DNA from: Streptomyces lichenis
GTDB taxonomy: Bacteria; Actinomycetota; Actinomycetes; Streptomycetales; Streptomycetaceae
DNA: 64,000 nucleotides
Assembly: GCF_023218175.1 (NCBI RefSeq)
Contig: NZ_JALPTH010000031.1
Span: forward strand, 25,786 to 89,785
Direction: 5' to 3'
Shown here: positions 15,780-24,401 of the stretch, one piece after another
Layout of the letters: every line of letters begins with the position of its first letter
Numbering within the stretch: the stretch's first letter is position 1
Translations under genes and position numbers: made by a program
The notes under the pieces: model-generated
The model's input: only the letters and a program-made list of their open reading frames with translations
Database searches by the model: none
Told to the model about the DNA's origin: nothing

Positions 15780-17135
15780 TCAGACGTGTGCGGAGGGGCG
15801 GCCCAGCAGGCGTACGGCGACGGCCGCCAGCAGCGCCGCCGCGCCGGTACACACCAGCCAGGCCCAGGGCCAGGGGGAGCCGCCCAGGGTGATGCCCTCG
15901 CCGCTGGACCAGGCCGGGCCCGCGGTGGCCGCGGCGATGGCCGCCGCGGCCGGCAGGCAGATCGCCGCCGTCGGCCAGGCGGTGCCGAACGCCTGGAGCA
16001 GCAGCGCGATCCACAGCACCGCGGCGAGCGCGACCAGCCCCACCGGGTCCGCCCCGGTGAGCAGCGCGGCCGGGATCAGCGGCACCAGGTAGAGGCCCAG
16101 GCAGAGGGCGAGCGTGCGTACGGTGCGCAGCACGAAGCCGCGCACGGTGGTGGAGGCCCGCAGCGCCGCCACCGACAGGCCCCGGAAGCGGTAGAGCAGC
16201 CATTCGGCCGGGCCCATGCTGACGGTCAGCGCCACCACGGCCAGCGGGTGCCCGGCGCCCGCGGTGAGCACCAGCACCCCGGCCGCCAGCCCGAACAGCC
16301 CGTACGGGAGGGAGGGCAGGTACGGGACGCGGGGGCCGTCCCCGGCCGGGTCGGCCCGCAGGGCGCCGGCCACCACGAAGGCCGCCACCGCCGCGGCCGC
16401 CGCCACGGTGGCCAGCACCAGCGCGATCCGCAGCAGCGGGCCCGGCTCCCACCAGGGCAGCGCCGCCGCCCCGCCGGCCAGCGGGGCCAGCACCGCCAGC
16501 AGCGATCGCTCGCGGCCCAGCACCAGCAGCACCCCGGCGGCCGCCAGGTACACCGACTGGGCCAGCGCCGCCCACAGCACCACCGGGTGGGCGCCGGCCA
16601 CCGCCAGCGCCGACCCGGTGGCCAGCGCCGCGCCGAGCGGCGCCCCGGTGAGCAGCACCAGACCGGCCTCCCGGCGCCCCGCGTTCAGCCGGACGTAGGT
16701 GCGGTGGCCCAGCCCCTGCCCCCAGGCCCAGGACACCAGCCCGGCGACCACCAGGCCCGGTACCGCCCCGGTGCCCCGCAGCAGCGGCGCCACCAGCAGA
16801 TACGCCAGCCCGGGCAGGGCGAACAGCACCCCGCGCAGCATGCAGCGCACATGGTCCGGCGCCCAGGCGTCGGCCCCCGCCGGCGGGTCCGGGAAGGAGC
16901 GAGGCACCCGCCGGTAGAGGTCCTCGGCCAGCGAGAACAGGTCGGGGTGGCCGTAGCGCTCGCGTATCTGCTCGCCGGTCAGCCCCTCGGACTCCAGCAG
17001 CGCCGCCACCTCGTAGGGGTGCACCGCGCTGCCCGCCCGGTCGGCCAGCTCCGCCGCCAGCTCGTCCACCGGTCCGGCGACCCGCAGGGTCACCGTGTCG
17101 CTGTCCAGGGTGTGCCCGGCGGTCCGGCGGCTCAT
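15780..17135 (-). CDS. Polytopic membrane protein of the polysaccharide operon
   Basis: A 451-residue protein: about 110 hydrophilic N-terminal residues (with HPYEVAALLESEGLTGEQIRERYGHPDLFSLAEDLYRR), then roughly a dozen hydrophobic segments to the end. I do not recognise the family. Its position between the PelF-type glycosyltransferase (ATGA overlap at 17132-17135) and the sugar-nucleotide genes, its size, and its many membrane spans suggest the polymer export or polymerisation step, the job PelG does in Pel systems. That is inference from context; sequence similarity to PelG is not evident by eye. Confidence 0.75.
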   Translation of the reverse strand: MSRRTAGHTLDSDTVTLRVAGPVDELAAELADRAGSAVHPYEVAALLESEGLTGEQIRERYGHPDLFSLAEDLYRRVPRSFPDPPAGADAWAPDHVRCMLRGVLFALPGLAYLLVAPLLRGTGAVPGLVVAGLVSWAWGQGLGHRTYVRLNAGRREAGLVLLTGAPLGAALATGSALAVAGAHPVVLWAALAQSVYLAAAGVLLVLGRERSLLAVLAPLAGGAAALPWWEPGPLLRIALVLATVAAAAAVAAFVVAGALRADPAGDGPRVPYLPSLPYGLFGLAAGVLVLTAGAGHPLAVVALTVSMGPAEWLLYRFRGLSVAALRASTTVRGFVLRTVRTLALCLGLYLVPLIPAALLTGADPVGLVALAAVLWIALLLQAFGTAWPTAAICLPAAAAIAAATAGPAWSSGEGITLGGSPWPWAWLVCTGAAALLAAVAVRLLGRPSAHV

Positions 17136-18643
17136 CCGGCCACGCTCCTCGGCCCGGCCGCCGCGCCGGCGGCGGGTGTCCCGGCGTCCGGCTTCCGGTA
17201 CGTCCCGGCGGCCAGCTCCAGGTAGATGGCGCGGAAGGTGTCCACGGTCTGCCGCAGGGTGAACTGCTCGATCACCCGCAGCCGGGCCGCCTCGCCCATC
17301 GCCGCCCGGCGCGGCGGGTCGGCCAGCAGGGTGAGGACGGCCTCCGCCATCGCCCGCGGATCGCGCGGCGGGACCACCAGACCGGTGTCCCCGACCGCCT
17401 CCCGGACCCCGCCCACATCGGTGGAGACCGTGGCCCGGCCGCAGGACATCGCCTCGATCAGGGTGAACGGGAAGCCCTCGCTGATGCTGGAGAGCATCAC
17501 CACACTGCCCGCCGCGTAGGCGTCCCGGATGTCGTCCACCCGGCCCTCGAACGCCACCGCCTCGCCGAGCCCCAGCGAGCGGGCCAGCTCCTCGCAGTGC
17601 TCCCGGTACGCCTCGCCGCCCCGCGGGGTGCCGCCGAACATCCGCAGCCGCGCCGCCGGCACCCGCTCGCGGACCAGGGCGAACGCCCGGATCAGGGTCT
17701 GAAGGTCCTTGATCGGGTCCACCCGGCCCGCCCAGCTGAGCACCGGCCCGGCCGGCTCCGGTCCGGCGGCCGGGAAGGCCGCCGGGTCCACCCCGTTGTA
17801 GACGGTGCGGATCAGCGCCGGGTCGGCGCCGCCCTGCTCCTCCCACAGCCGGTTGTAGCGGTTGCCCGGGGTGATCAGCGCGGCCCGCCGGTAGGTCTCC
17901 CCGGCCAGCAGCCGGAAGAAGCCCAGCAGCACCGCCCTCACCGGCCAGCGGTAGGGCGAGCTGCGGTAACTCAGGTACCGCTCCCGCAGGTAGACCCCGT
18001 GCTCGGTCAGCAGCAGCGGCACCCCGTGCTCGTGCAGTCCGGTGAGGCCCGGCAGCACGGCTATCCCGCCGCTGACCGCGTGGGAGACCCCGGTGCGCGG
18101 CGGCTCGGCGGCCAGCGGGCGCAGCGCGTGCTCCAGCAGACTGGTCGCGGTCACCGCGTCGTGCAGGGTCGGCCGGGCCTCGCGTACCTCCAGGCCCGGG
18201 CGGTTCCACACCCCGGCCAGCACCCGCACCGCCCGGTCCGAGCGGAGCGCCGGGCTGAGCAGTCCGTCCCGGGCGGCCGCCGCCAGCACGTAGAGCGCGG
18301 GCCCGAACCCCTCCTCCTCGGCCGGGTCGAGCAGCGCGGCGAGGAAGTGCTCGTACGCGGTCATCAGGAGGCGCTCGCGGCGGCCGCGCGGCGGTGAACC
18401 GGGCGGCGCCGGGCCCCACATGGGTACCGAGACCACCTCGGCGACCTGCGGGGGCAGCTCCCAGGCGAGCGGTTCGCGGCCGTTGCCGGTGACCGCCATG
18501 ACCTGGAAGGCCAGATCGGGCATGCCCTGGACGAGCTGGTCGCACCAGACGCTGACCCCGCCGTGGCTGTGCGGGTAGGTGCCTTCGGTGAGCAGGGTGA
18601 CGTGCGCCGCGCCAGGGTGGGGCGCGCCGGACTGAACGTGCAT
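17132..18643 (-). CDS. pelF: PelF-type GT4 glycosyltransferase
   Basis: Predicted cytosolic glycosyltransferase that elongates an amino-sugar polymer. The 503-residue protein opens with LLTEGTYPHSHGGVSVWCDQL, the signature of the PelF N-terminal domain (DUF3492), continues with LTEHGVYLRER and ITPGNRYNRLWEEQGG, and ends in a GT4 nucleotide-sugar domain (about 290-480) with WAGRVDPIKDLQTLI and the EGFPFTLIE EX7E motif. In characterised Pel systems PelF uses a UDP-HexNAc donor. The stop overlaps the start of the membrane protein (ATGA). The deacetylase gene lies 93 bases upstream. Confidence 0.88.
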   Translation of the reverse strand: MHVQSGAPHPGAAHVTLLTEGTYPHSHGGVSVWCDQLVQGMPDLAFQVMAVTGNGREPLAWELPPQVAEVVSVPMWGPAPPGSPPRGRRERLLMTAYEHFLAALLDPAEEEGFGPALYVLAAAARDGLLSPALRSDRAVRVLAGVWNRPGLEVREARPTLHDAVTATSLLEHALRPLAAEPPRTGVSHAVSGGIAVLPGLTGLHEHGVPLLLTEHGVYLRERYLSYRSSPYRWPVRAVLLGFFRLLAGETYRRAALITPGNRYNRLWEEQGGADPALIRTVYNGVDPAAFPAAGPEPAGPVLSWAGRVDPIKDLQTLIRAFALVRERVPAARLRMFGGTPRGGEAYREHCEELARSLGLGEAVAFEGRVDDIRDAYAAGSVVMLSSISEGFPFTLIEAMSCGRATVSTDVGGVREAVGDTGLVVPPRDPRAMAEAVLTLLADPPRRAAMGEAARLRVIEQFTLRQTVDTFRAIYLELAAGTYRKPDAGTPAAGAAAGPRSVAG

Positions 18644-18736
18644 GGTGGTGCTCCGCGGCAGCAGGGGCCGGCCTGTGGTGCCCCCGCCGGTGTGCGGCCG
18701 GCGGGGGTGGGACGGGGCCGGGCAGGGGAGGTGGGG

Positions 18737-20884
18737 TCAGCGCTCGGCGCCGTACGGGACGGGGCGGGCGACCCCAGCCGGCACCGGGGTCCGCGGCGGC
18801 GGACCGTGGCGCTCGGCCACCCCCGGGGCGTGGGCGGCGGGCGCCGCGGGCGGGGCCGGCAGGTCCAGGACCAGGGTGCCGTCCGCCCCGGCCGCGACCC
18901 GGCCGGAGAGAGTCCCGGCGTACGGCTCGCCGAAGGCGCCGCCCTCGCCGTCCGTGCCGATCCGGGTGCCCGCGGGCAGGGTGGCGGCCACCGGGACGCC
19001 TTCGGGCGCGCTCACCGTCACCGTGTCGCCGATCCGGTACGCGGTGACCCGGTCCGCGGCCAGCGCCGCGTCCCAGGCCGCGCGGTCGCGCAGCTCGGCG
19101 CCGATGGCGCTCATCGGCAGGTTGACCAGCGGGGTGCTGTCGGCGAACAGCCCCTGGTAGGCGTCGAGGACGCCGTCGAGGACCGGGTAGCCGATGCGGT
19201 CCTCGGCCAGGTTCGACTGGTGGACGAAGTGCGGCTTGGGGTCGCCGGAGAGCACATGGCCCAGCGCGGTCCGGGTCTCCAGCGGCACGATGTGGCCGGT
19301 GTAGCCGGTGGCGGGGTCCAGCGGGGCGTCCAGGCAGGTGGTGCCGGGGAGGTTCTCGCACAGTCCGCTGCCGCCCTGGGCGCGGCTGGTGTAGATCCAG
19401 TTGTACTCGTCGACCTGCTCGGCCACCCGGCCCGCGTTGTAGAAGATGTTGATCGGGTGGCGTGCCACGGTGAGCGCCGAGCCGACCGGACGCTGGCCCG
19501 GGTCGCGGGAGTTGTCCGCCCCCAGCCAGGAGACCACGTGGGCGGTGAGCGAGGGCGCCAGCTGCGGGTTGTCCTCCGGCTGCTGCGGCAGCAGCCTCAG
19601 CCCGGAGTGCTCGCCGGTCACCAACTCGCCCGCGCGCACGGTCAGTCCGGCCTGCTCGGCCCAGCGCTGGTTGTCGGCGATCTGGTGGTCCAGCTCGGCC
19701 CGGCTCACCCACTTGGTCGTGCCGTCCGGGCCCACCGCGCATGTCCACGGCACGGTCGACACGTCCTGCTCGCAGCCCAGGTACGGGTGGTCGTAGGTGT
19801 GGTTGATCCAGCGGTACGTCTCGCGGTCGGCTACCAGCCGGTCGGCGGTGGGGTCGGCGCCGCCGTTCTCCTCGCGGTGCTCGACGCTGCCGCCGCCGTT
19901 GAACGCCATGTCCAGGGTGAAGCCGCGGCGCCGCGACCAGTCGGTGGCGTACGCCACGTCGTCCGGGGTCATCCGGATCGGGTTCGGCGTGCCGGTGCCC
20001 GGGGCGCAGTCCACGTCCCCCGGGGTGCAGTTGAGCGTGCTGTCCCAGCGGTCGTCGGCCGCGAAGACGTCGTCCACATGGACCGCGAAGTGGTTCCGGG
20101 AGGTGCCCAGTCGCACCGACTGGGTCATCCAGTCCACGATGCCCCGGGCCAGCAGCCGGAACTGCTGCTGGTGCTGGTTGTAGGCGAAGGTCACCACCAG
20201 CTCGCGCCGCCCGTCGTGGCGGTACTCGCCGACCAGCACCCCGCGGCCGGTGCGGCCGGGGATCGGCGCCTCCACATAGGTGGTGAAGTCGGCCCCGGTG
20301 GCGGGCTTGGAGAGGAAGGCGTAACTCTCGCTGACGGTGGGTGAGTTGTCCTCGAAGGGCACGGCGCCGTCCAGATAGCCGAACGGGCCGGAGCGGCCGG
20401 CCGCGGTGACCTCGGCGCGCACCCCGTCCACGGAGCCCAGATAGCCCCCGTACACCGGGTAGTCGAGCCCGTTCTGCGGCCGGGCGTAGGTGTAGGCGTC
20501 CACCTGCGGCACGCCGTACGCCTTCTCGTAGGCGACCAGCGCCGCCATCTCGGCCGAACCGGCCGGGAACGGCTCGTCGTTGGGCAGCACCACGGCCTGG
20601 TACTTCGCCCGTGGCCGCCCGTCCACCGTGTCTGCCAGGAACGCCGCGTCGATCACCGGCCGGTTCGGCCGGGTCAGGTCCACGAGTGTGTACGGCGTGC
20701 CGGCACCGGCCAGTTCGGCGGCGATCGCCGCGGTGGCCGGTCCGCCGTCCGAGACCACCAGGACGCGCAGGTCGACCCGTACCGCCTCGGCGGCGGCCGC
20801 CGAGGCGAGCGGCGCGGCCGGCACGCCTGATCCGAGCAGCAGCACACCGGCGGTCAGCATGGCCGTGCGCAGACTCCGCTTCAT
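18737..20884 (-). CDS. Secreted NodB-fold polysaccharide deacetylase, Agd3 (CE18)-like
   Basis: First gene of the polysaccharide operon. The 715-residue protein has a signal peptide (about 1-32), an N-terminal alpha/beta region (VLVVSDGG, YQAVVLPNDEPF), and a deacetylase core with HVDDVF at 269-274 (the metal-binding Asp motif), HTYDH at 362-366 (the H-T-x-x-H motif) and GEHSGL near 424-429. The layout and motifs recall Agd3, the fungal deacetylase of N-acetylgalactosamine polymers, more than compact NodB enzymes. Deacetylation makes such polymers cationic and adhesive. GGGAGG precedes the ATG by about ten bases. Family assignment to CE18 is from memory and should be tested by profile search. 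Confidence 0.72.
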   Translation of the reverse strand: MKRSLRTAMLTAGVLLLGSGVPAAPLASAAAAEAVRVDLRVLVVSDGGPATAAIAAELAGAGTPYTLVDLTRPNRPVIDAAFLADTVDGRPRAKYQAVVLPNDEPFPAGSAEMAALVAYEKAYGVPQVDAYTYARPQNGLDYPVYGGYLGSVDGVRAEVTAAGRSGPFGYLDGAVPFEDNSPTVSESYAFLSKPATGADFTTYVEAPIPGRTGRGVLVGEYRHDGRRELVVTFAYNQHQQQFRLLARGIVDWMTQSVRLGTSRNHFAVHVDDVFAADDRWDSTLNCTPGDVDCAPGTGTPNPIRMTPDDVAYATDWSRRRGFTLDMAFNGGGSVEHREENGGADPTADRLVADRETYRWINHTYDHPYLGCEQDVSTVPWTCAVGPDGTTKWVSRAELDHQIADNQRWAEQAGLTVRAGELVTGEHSGLRLLPQQPEDNPQLAPSLTAHVVSWLGADNSRDPGQRPVGSALTVARHPINIFYNAGRVAEQVDEYNWIYTSRAQGGSGLCENLPGTTCLDAPLDPATGYTGHIVPLETRTALGHVLSGDPKPHFVHQSNLAEDRIGYPVLDGVLDAYQGLFADSTPLVNLPMSAIGAELRDRAAWDAALAADRVTAYRIGDTVTVSAPEGVPVAATLPAGTRIGTDGEGGAFGEPYAGTLSGRVAAGADGTLVLDLPAPPAAPAAHAPGVAERHGPPPRTPVPAGVARPVPYGAER

Positions 20885-21049
20885 GCGGTGACATCCCTCC
20901 CCATGGAGCGGTCCCGGTTTCCCCCTCCGGGCACGCCCCCATCCCCCCGGCCCGACCGGCGCCCGCTTCCGGGGCCGTCGCGCCGCTCCGACGCGTCACA
21001 TAGTGCGGCCTGTGTGGATGCTTCGTGTGCATGACGTGGAACATGGCGC

Positions 21050-21073
21050 AAAAACGCGGCCGTAATCCGGCCG
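21050..21073 (-). terminator. Intrinsic terminator-like hairpin with T-run
   Basis: On the minus strand CGGCCG-GATTA-CGGCCG (21073-21057) is followed, after CG, by five Ts (21054-21050). A hairpin with a U-tract is unusual in this GC-rich genome. It lies about 280 bases beyond the secreted-protein gene and ahead of the deacetylase gene, so it could insulate the operon or act as an attenuator. Confidence 0.5.
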
Positions 21074-21238
21074 TCGCGGGGCAGGTGAACGGCCCCTCCG
21101 CCATCCTTCCGTGCTTCTCCCCGGACCACCGCCCGACCCGTGTCCTGGGCGTTCGGGACACGGGCCGAGCGGTGTCCGGCGCGGTGGCGGGGCATGGGCC
21201 CGGGGCATGTGCGCCAGGCGTCGGCGCCGCCACCGCCG

Positions 21239-21261
21239 AACCATCCACCCCACCGATGGTT
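21239..21261 (-). terminator. Short hairpin downstream of secreted protein gene
   Basis: AACCATC (21239-21245) pairs with GATGGTT (21255-21261) across nine bases, about 95 bases past the stop at 21354. A modest terminator candidate. Confidence 0.35.
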
Positions 21262-21353
21262 TTCAGCCACGTGCGGACAGGTCGGGGGAGCCTGTCGCGA
21301 CGCGCCCGGGCCACCGGCGGGTGCGGATGGGGCGCAGGGGGCGGGTGGTGCGG

Positions 21354-21890
21354 TCAGGAACCGGCCGGTGCGCAGACGATCCGGGTCTCCGGCGTGGAGA
21401 CGACGCCGTCCTTGGAGGACTGGCCGCCGTTGTACTCGTAGTAGAGGTACGAGTAGAAGCCGATGTACCCGTTGCAGCCGGAGTCCGGGGCGATCGTCAG
21501 GGCGATGTCCACGCTCCGCTGCGCGCCGGGCGGCACCGGGACCGCGTAGTTGACACTTAGGCTGGTGCCGCCGGTCCCCGAACAGGTCACGCCCTGGGCG
21601 GTGCAGGAATCGAAGCTGTACTTCAGGTCCGGGCGCTGGGTGGTCGGCCAGGTCGGCTGGATGGACTGGTAGACGAACCAGACGTCGGTGTCCTGGTTGT
21701 TGGTGAACGTCATGGTGACGTTCACGGTGGAGCCCGGGGTGGCGGTGGCCTGGCTGGTGGTGAAGACCAGGTCCGGCCCGGCCGCCGCGGCCCGGGGCGC
21801 GGCCGCGGCCGGCAGGGCCGTCCCGAGCAGCAGGGCGGCGAGGGCGAGCAGCGCGGTGAGGGACGCTCTGGTGAGGTGTGTGATCCGCAT
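21354..21890 (-). CDS. Small secreted protein with Ig-like fold character
   Basis: A 178-residue protein with a clear signal peptide (ALLALAALLLGTALPAAAA, cleavage near residue 33-40). The mature part is beta-rich: DLVFTTSQATATPGSTVNVTMTF, VNYAVPVPPGAQRSVDIALTI, which resembles a single DUF11/Ig-type domain as in secreted adhesion or sheath proteins. Four cysteines could form two disulfides. It is encoded just upstream of the polysaccharide operon in the same direction, but terminator-like hairpins lie between them. No function can be assigned. An in-frame start 18 bases upstream is possible. Confidence 0.75.
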   Translation of the reverse strand: MRITHLTRASLTALLALAALLLGTALPAAAAPRAAAAGPDLVFTTSQATATPGSTVNVTMTFTNNQDTDVWFVYQSIQPTWPTTQRPDLKYSFDSCTAQGVTCSGTGGTSLSVNYAVPVPPGAQRSVDIALTIAPDSGCNGYIGFYSYLYYEYNGGQSSKDGVVSTPETRIVCAPAGS

Positions 21891-22128
21891 GGCGCGGCAC
21901 GCTAGGACACCCCGCGCCGCCCCGTCTGCCCCCGTCCCCGGCGCCCGGCGCACACCCGGCTCGAACCGCACCGGCCCGCCCGCCGCCCCGCGCGCCGCGC
22001 GGAACGGGCCCGGGCCAGGGCGTGACCCTGTGTCAATCCGCGCTCACTGCGGGGCAGGTCGGCGGCGGCCCGCACAAGAGGAATGGCGGATTTCGGGCGG
22101 CTGCGGTCCGTACCGCGGGGCGCCCGGG

Positions 22129-23355
22129 TCAGCGGGCACCGGTCTGCCGCTTCCCCGCCGGGCGCAGCGCGGTGTACAGGCCGGCCCCGGCCGCCAGCAG
22201 GATGACGCAGCCCGCGAACACCAGCCCCGCCGTGCGCAGCCCCAGCCGTACGGCCAGCGCGCCCACGCCCACCACCGGCAGCGAGATGCCCAGATAGGCG
22301 ACGGTGAAGAACGCCGAGATGGTGCCGCCGCGGTGCTCCGCCGGGGCCGCGCCGCTGACCAGGGTGAGCGCCGCGCGGAAGGCGAGCCCCTGGCCCACCC
22401 CGCCGCAGACCGCGCCGAGCACCAGCAGCGCCAGCGACTCGGCGAGCAGCGAGGAGCCCACCAGGGCCAGGCCCACCACCAGCACCCCGCATCCGGCGGG
22501 CAGCGCCCGGGACGCCCCGAGCCGCTGGGTCAGCGACTGCCCGGCCGTCGAGGCGGCGAAGACGGAGAAGACCACCGCCCCGGCGACGGCGTGGTCGGTG
22601 ACGCCCAGGGTCTTGGCCGCGAAGCTCGGTGCGACCGCGGTGAACAGCCCCAGCAGGGAGAAGCCGGCGAACGCGGCCAGCGCGGCGGTACCGAAGACGC
22701 CCTTCACCTCGGGCGGGACCCGCAGCCCCTGGGGCCGCAACGGCGCCCGCCGGCGCGGGTGTTCCACCGTCTCCGGCAGCGACCAGGCCACCGAGGCCGC
22801 CACCGCGACCAGCCCGAGGTGGATCCAGAACGGCCAGGCCAGCGGGTGGGAGGTGTACTGGGCGAGCACCCCGGAGAGCAGCGGACCGCAGCCGAGGCCG
22901 CCCATGTTGGCGGCGGTGGCCGCGAAGCTCGCGCGCCCCTTCTGCTCCGGCCCGGCCAGCTCCAGCACGGCCGCGGTGGCCGCGCCGCTCAGCAGCCCGG
23001 CCGCCCCGCCCGAGAGCACCCGCCCCGCGAAGAGCAGCGGCAGCCCGGCCTCCAGCAGGAAGCACCCGGCACTCGCCGCCGAGAGCCCCATCGCCACCAG
23101 CAGCACCGGCCGGCGCCCCACCGCGTCGGAGTAGTTGCCGGCCAGCACCAGCACGGCGATGACCGCGACCGCGTACACCGCGAAGACCACGGTCACCATC
23201 AGCTCGGAGAAGCCGATCTGCTCCTGGTACAGCCCGTACAGCGGGGTGGGCAGGGTCGTCCCCGCCATCCCGACGGCGAACACCAGCGCGGCGGCCAGGT
23301 ACCCGGGATGCGACCCCGTGCGGCGAGCCCCCGCCGCGTCCTTGCGAGCGATCAT
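22129..23355 (-). CDS. MFS transporter
   Basis: A 408-residue major-facilitator protein with about 12 membrane segments. The loop 2-3 motif reads NYSDAVGRRPVLL, the A-type MFS signature (G-x-x-x-D-x-x-G-R-R). It resembles drug/arabinose-type efflux permeases (DHA1 size). It starts with ATG at 23355, directly beside the GC-rich repeat block, which must hold its promoter. No regulator adjoins it, so the substrate is unknown. The 238-base gap to the next gene holds a TGAC-N5-GTCA palindrome (22023-22035) of unknown meaning. Confidence 0.87.
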   Translation of the reverse strand: MIARKDAAGARRTGSHPGYLAAALVFAVGMAGTTLPTPLYGLYQEQIGFSELMVTVVFAVYAVAVIAVLVLAGNYSDAVGRRPVLLVAMGLSAASAGCFLLEAGLPLLFAGRVLSGGAAGLLSGAATAAVLELAGPEQKGRASFAATAANMGGLGCGPLLSGVLAQYTSHPLAWPFWIHLGLVAVAASVAWSLPETVEHPRRRAPLRPQGLRVPPEVKGVFGTAALAAFAGFSLLGLFTAVAPSFAAKTLGVTDHAVAGAVVFSVFAASTAGQSLTQRLGASRALPAGCGVLVVGLALVGSSLLAESLALLVLGAVCGGVGQGLAFRAALTLVSGAAPAEHRGGTISAFFTVAYLGISLPVVGVGALAVRLGLRTAGLVFAGCVILLAAGAGLYTALRPAGKRQTGAR

Positions 23356-23482
23356 CCCCGCACCCTACGGCCGCGAACCCGGTCACCGAGGATCCGGCAC
23401 GGGGCCACCGGGGCGGTGGCGCGGGCGGTGTGGGGCGAGGGCCGGACCTGGGGAGGGCCGGGGCCCGGGCCGGGGCGGGGCG

Positions 23483-23634
23483 GTGTAGGGCCCGGGCCGG
23501 GCCTGGGGAGGGGCGGGGCCCGGGTCTGGGGTGGTGTGGGGCCCGGGCCGGGCCTGGGGAGGGGCGGGGCCCGGGTCTGGGGTGGTGTGGGGCGTGGCCG
23601 GGCCCGGGGAGGGGCGGGGCCCGGGTCTGGGGTG
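23483..23634. repeat. 51-bp tandem repeat, three copies
   Basis: Units begin at 23483, 23534 and 23585, each with GTGTRGGG at the start and CGGGTCTGGGGTG at the end. Units 1 and 2 differ at a single base near the start; unit 3 is one base shorter and more diverged. A partial copy precedes unit 1. The G-rich strand could form G-quadruplexes. Confidence 0.85.
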
Positions 23635-23816
23635 GGGAGGGCGCGATGTCGACCGGGGTCGGGTCGTGCGGGGCGCCACGTCGGGGGGTACGGGCGCGGG
23701 GCGCCGCCGTACGTGGAGGCTGGGCCTGGGCCTGGGCCGGGGGCGGCCTGTGTGTCGGCGCGGGCGCGTCGTGCGGCTGCCGCGCCGGGGGTGCGGGGGC
23801 AGGCGTACGCGAGGGC

Positions 23817-23839
23817 CAGTACGGGCACGGCCCGTACTG
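23817..23839. repeat. Perfect palindrome in the GC-rich block
   Basis: Ten-base arms (23817-23826 and 23830-23839; core AGTACGGGC/GCCCGTACT) close on ACG. Related but shorter hairpins with a GGGC-N3-GCCC core head each of the two diverged direct repeats (near 23892 and 24178), suggesting one repeat family. Confidence 0.65.
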
Positions 23840-23890
23840 CCCTGGAACGGGGCGGGGCCCGGCCTCTTGGCTCCGGTCCCGGTGGGCCCT

Positions 23891-24401
23891 GCGGGCATGG
23901 CCCGTACCGCCTCCGGCAGGGCGCGGGTCCCCGGACCCGGCGCGGCACGGGCTCGGGCGCGTTGCCCCCTCGAAGGGCGCGGGCTCCTGGGGCTCCTGGG
24001 CCCTGGGGCCCGAAACGCAAGGCCGGGCCCTGGTGTGGCCCCTGGGCCGGGCCGCGGGAGCCGAAGCGCGAGGCGGGCGGGGACCCACCCGCCACCCACT
24101 CGGTGCACCGCGCACCACGCCTGACGCCCCGGGGGCAGATGCCGGGCCTCGGCCCGTACAGGCGCGGGCGGCGTCTGCGGGCGTGGCCCGTACCGCCCCC
24201 GGCGGAGCCCGGGGCCCGTCCTGGCGCGGCACGGGCTCGGGCGCGTCACCCCGTCCCGCCCGGGCGCGGGCCCCGGGGCCCCGGGCCTCCGGGGCCCGGG
24301 CCCTGCGCGGGTCCGCGACGCGAGGCCGGGCGGGGCTCACCCGTACCCGCTCGGCACGCCGCGTACCGCGTGCACACACCTGACGCCCGGGGGCGGATGC
24401 C
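23891..24401. repeat. Two imperfect direct repeats of about 225-250 bp
   Basis: Copy A (about 23891-24143) and copy B (about 24177-24401) both start with GCGGGC, a purine/pyrimidine triplet and GGCCCGTACCGCC. Both contain GCGCGGCACGGGCTCGGGCGCG and end with CTGACGCCC then GGGGGC and GATGCC. Copy B is about 27 bases shorter. Neither encodes a plausible protein. Confidence 0.7.

Larger units (their letters stand above)
20885..21353. other. 469-bp intergenic region upstream of the polysaccharide operon
   Basis: Holds the presumed operon promoter (leftward) and the 3' end signals of the preceding leftward gene: a hairpin at 21239-21261 and a terminator-like hairpin plus A-run at 21050-21073. The stretch 21000-21060 is notably AT-richer than its surroundings. 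No -35/-10 pair can be named with confidence, and no gene is supported. Confidence 0.5.

Noticed and set aside
15780..21314. A single 1844-codon frame spanning several operon genes on the minus strand
   Set aside because: Only its last 452 codons code for a real protein. The rest is out-of-frame sequence over pelF and the deacetylase, kept open by high GC.
23817..24401. Possible CRISPR-like array from recurring palindromes
   Set aside because: Only three irregularly spaced, diverged palindromes and no cas genes; spacers are not uniform.
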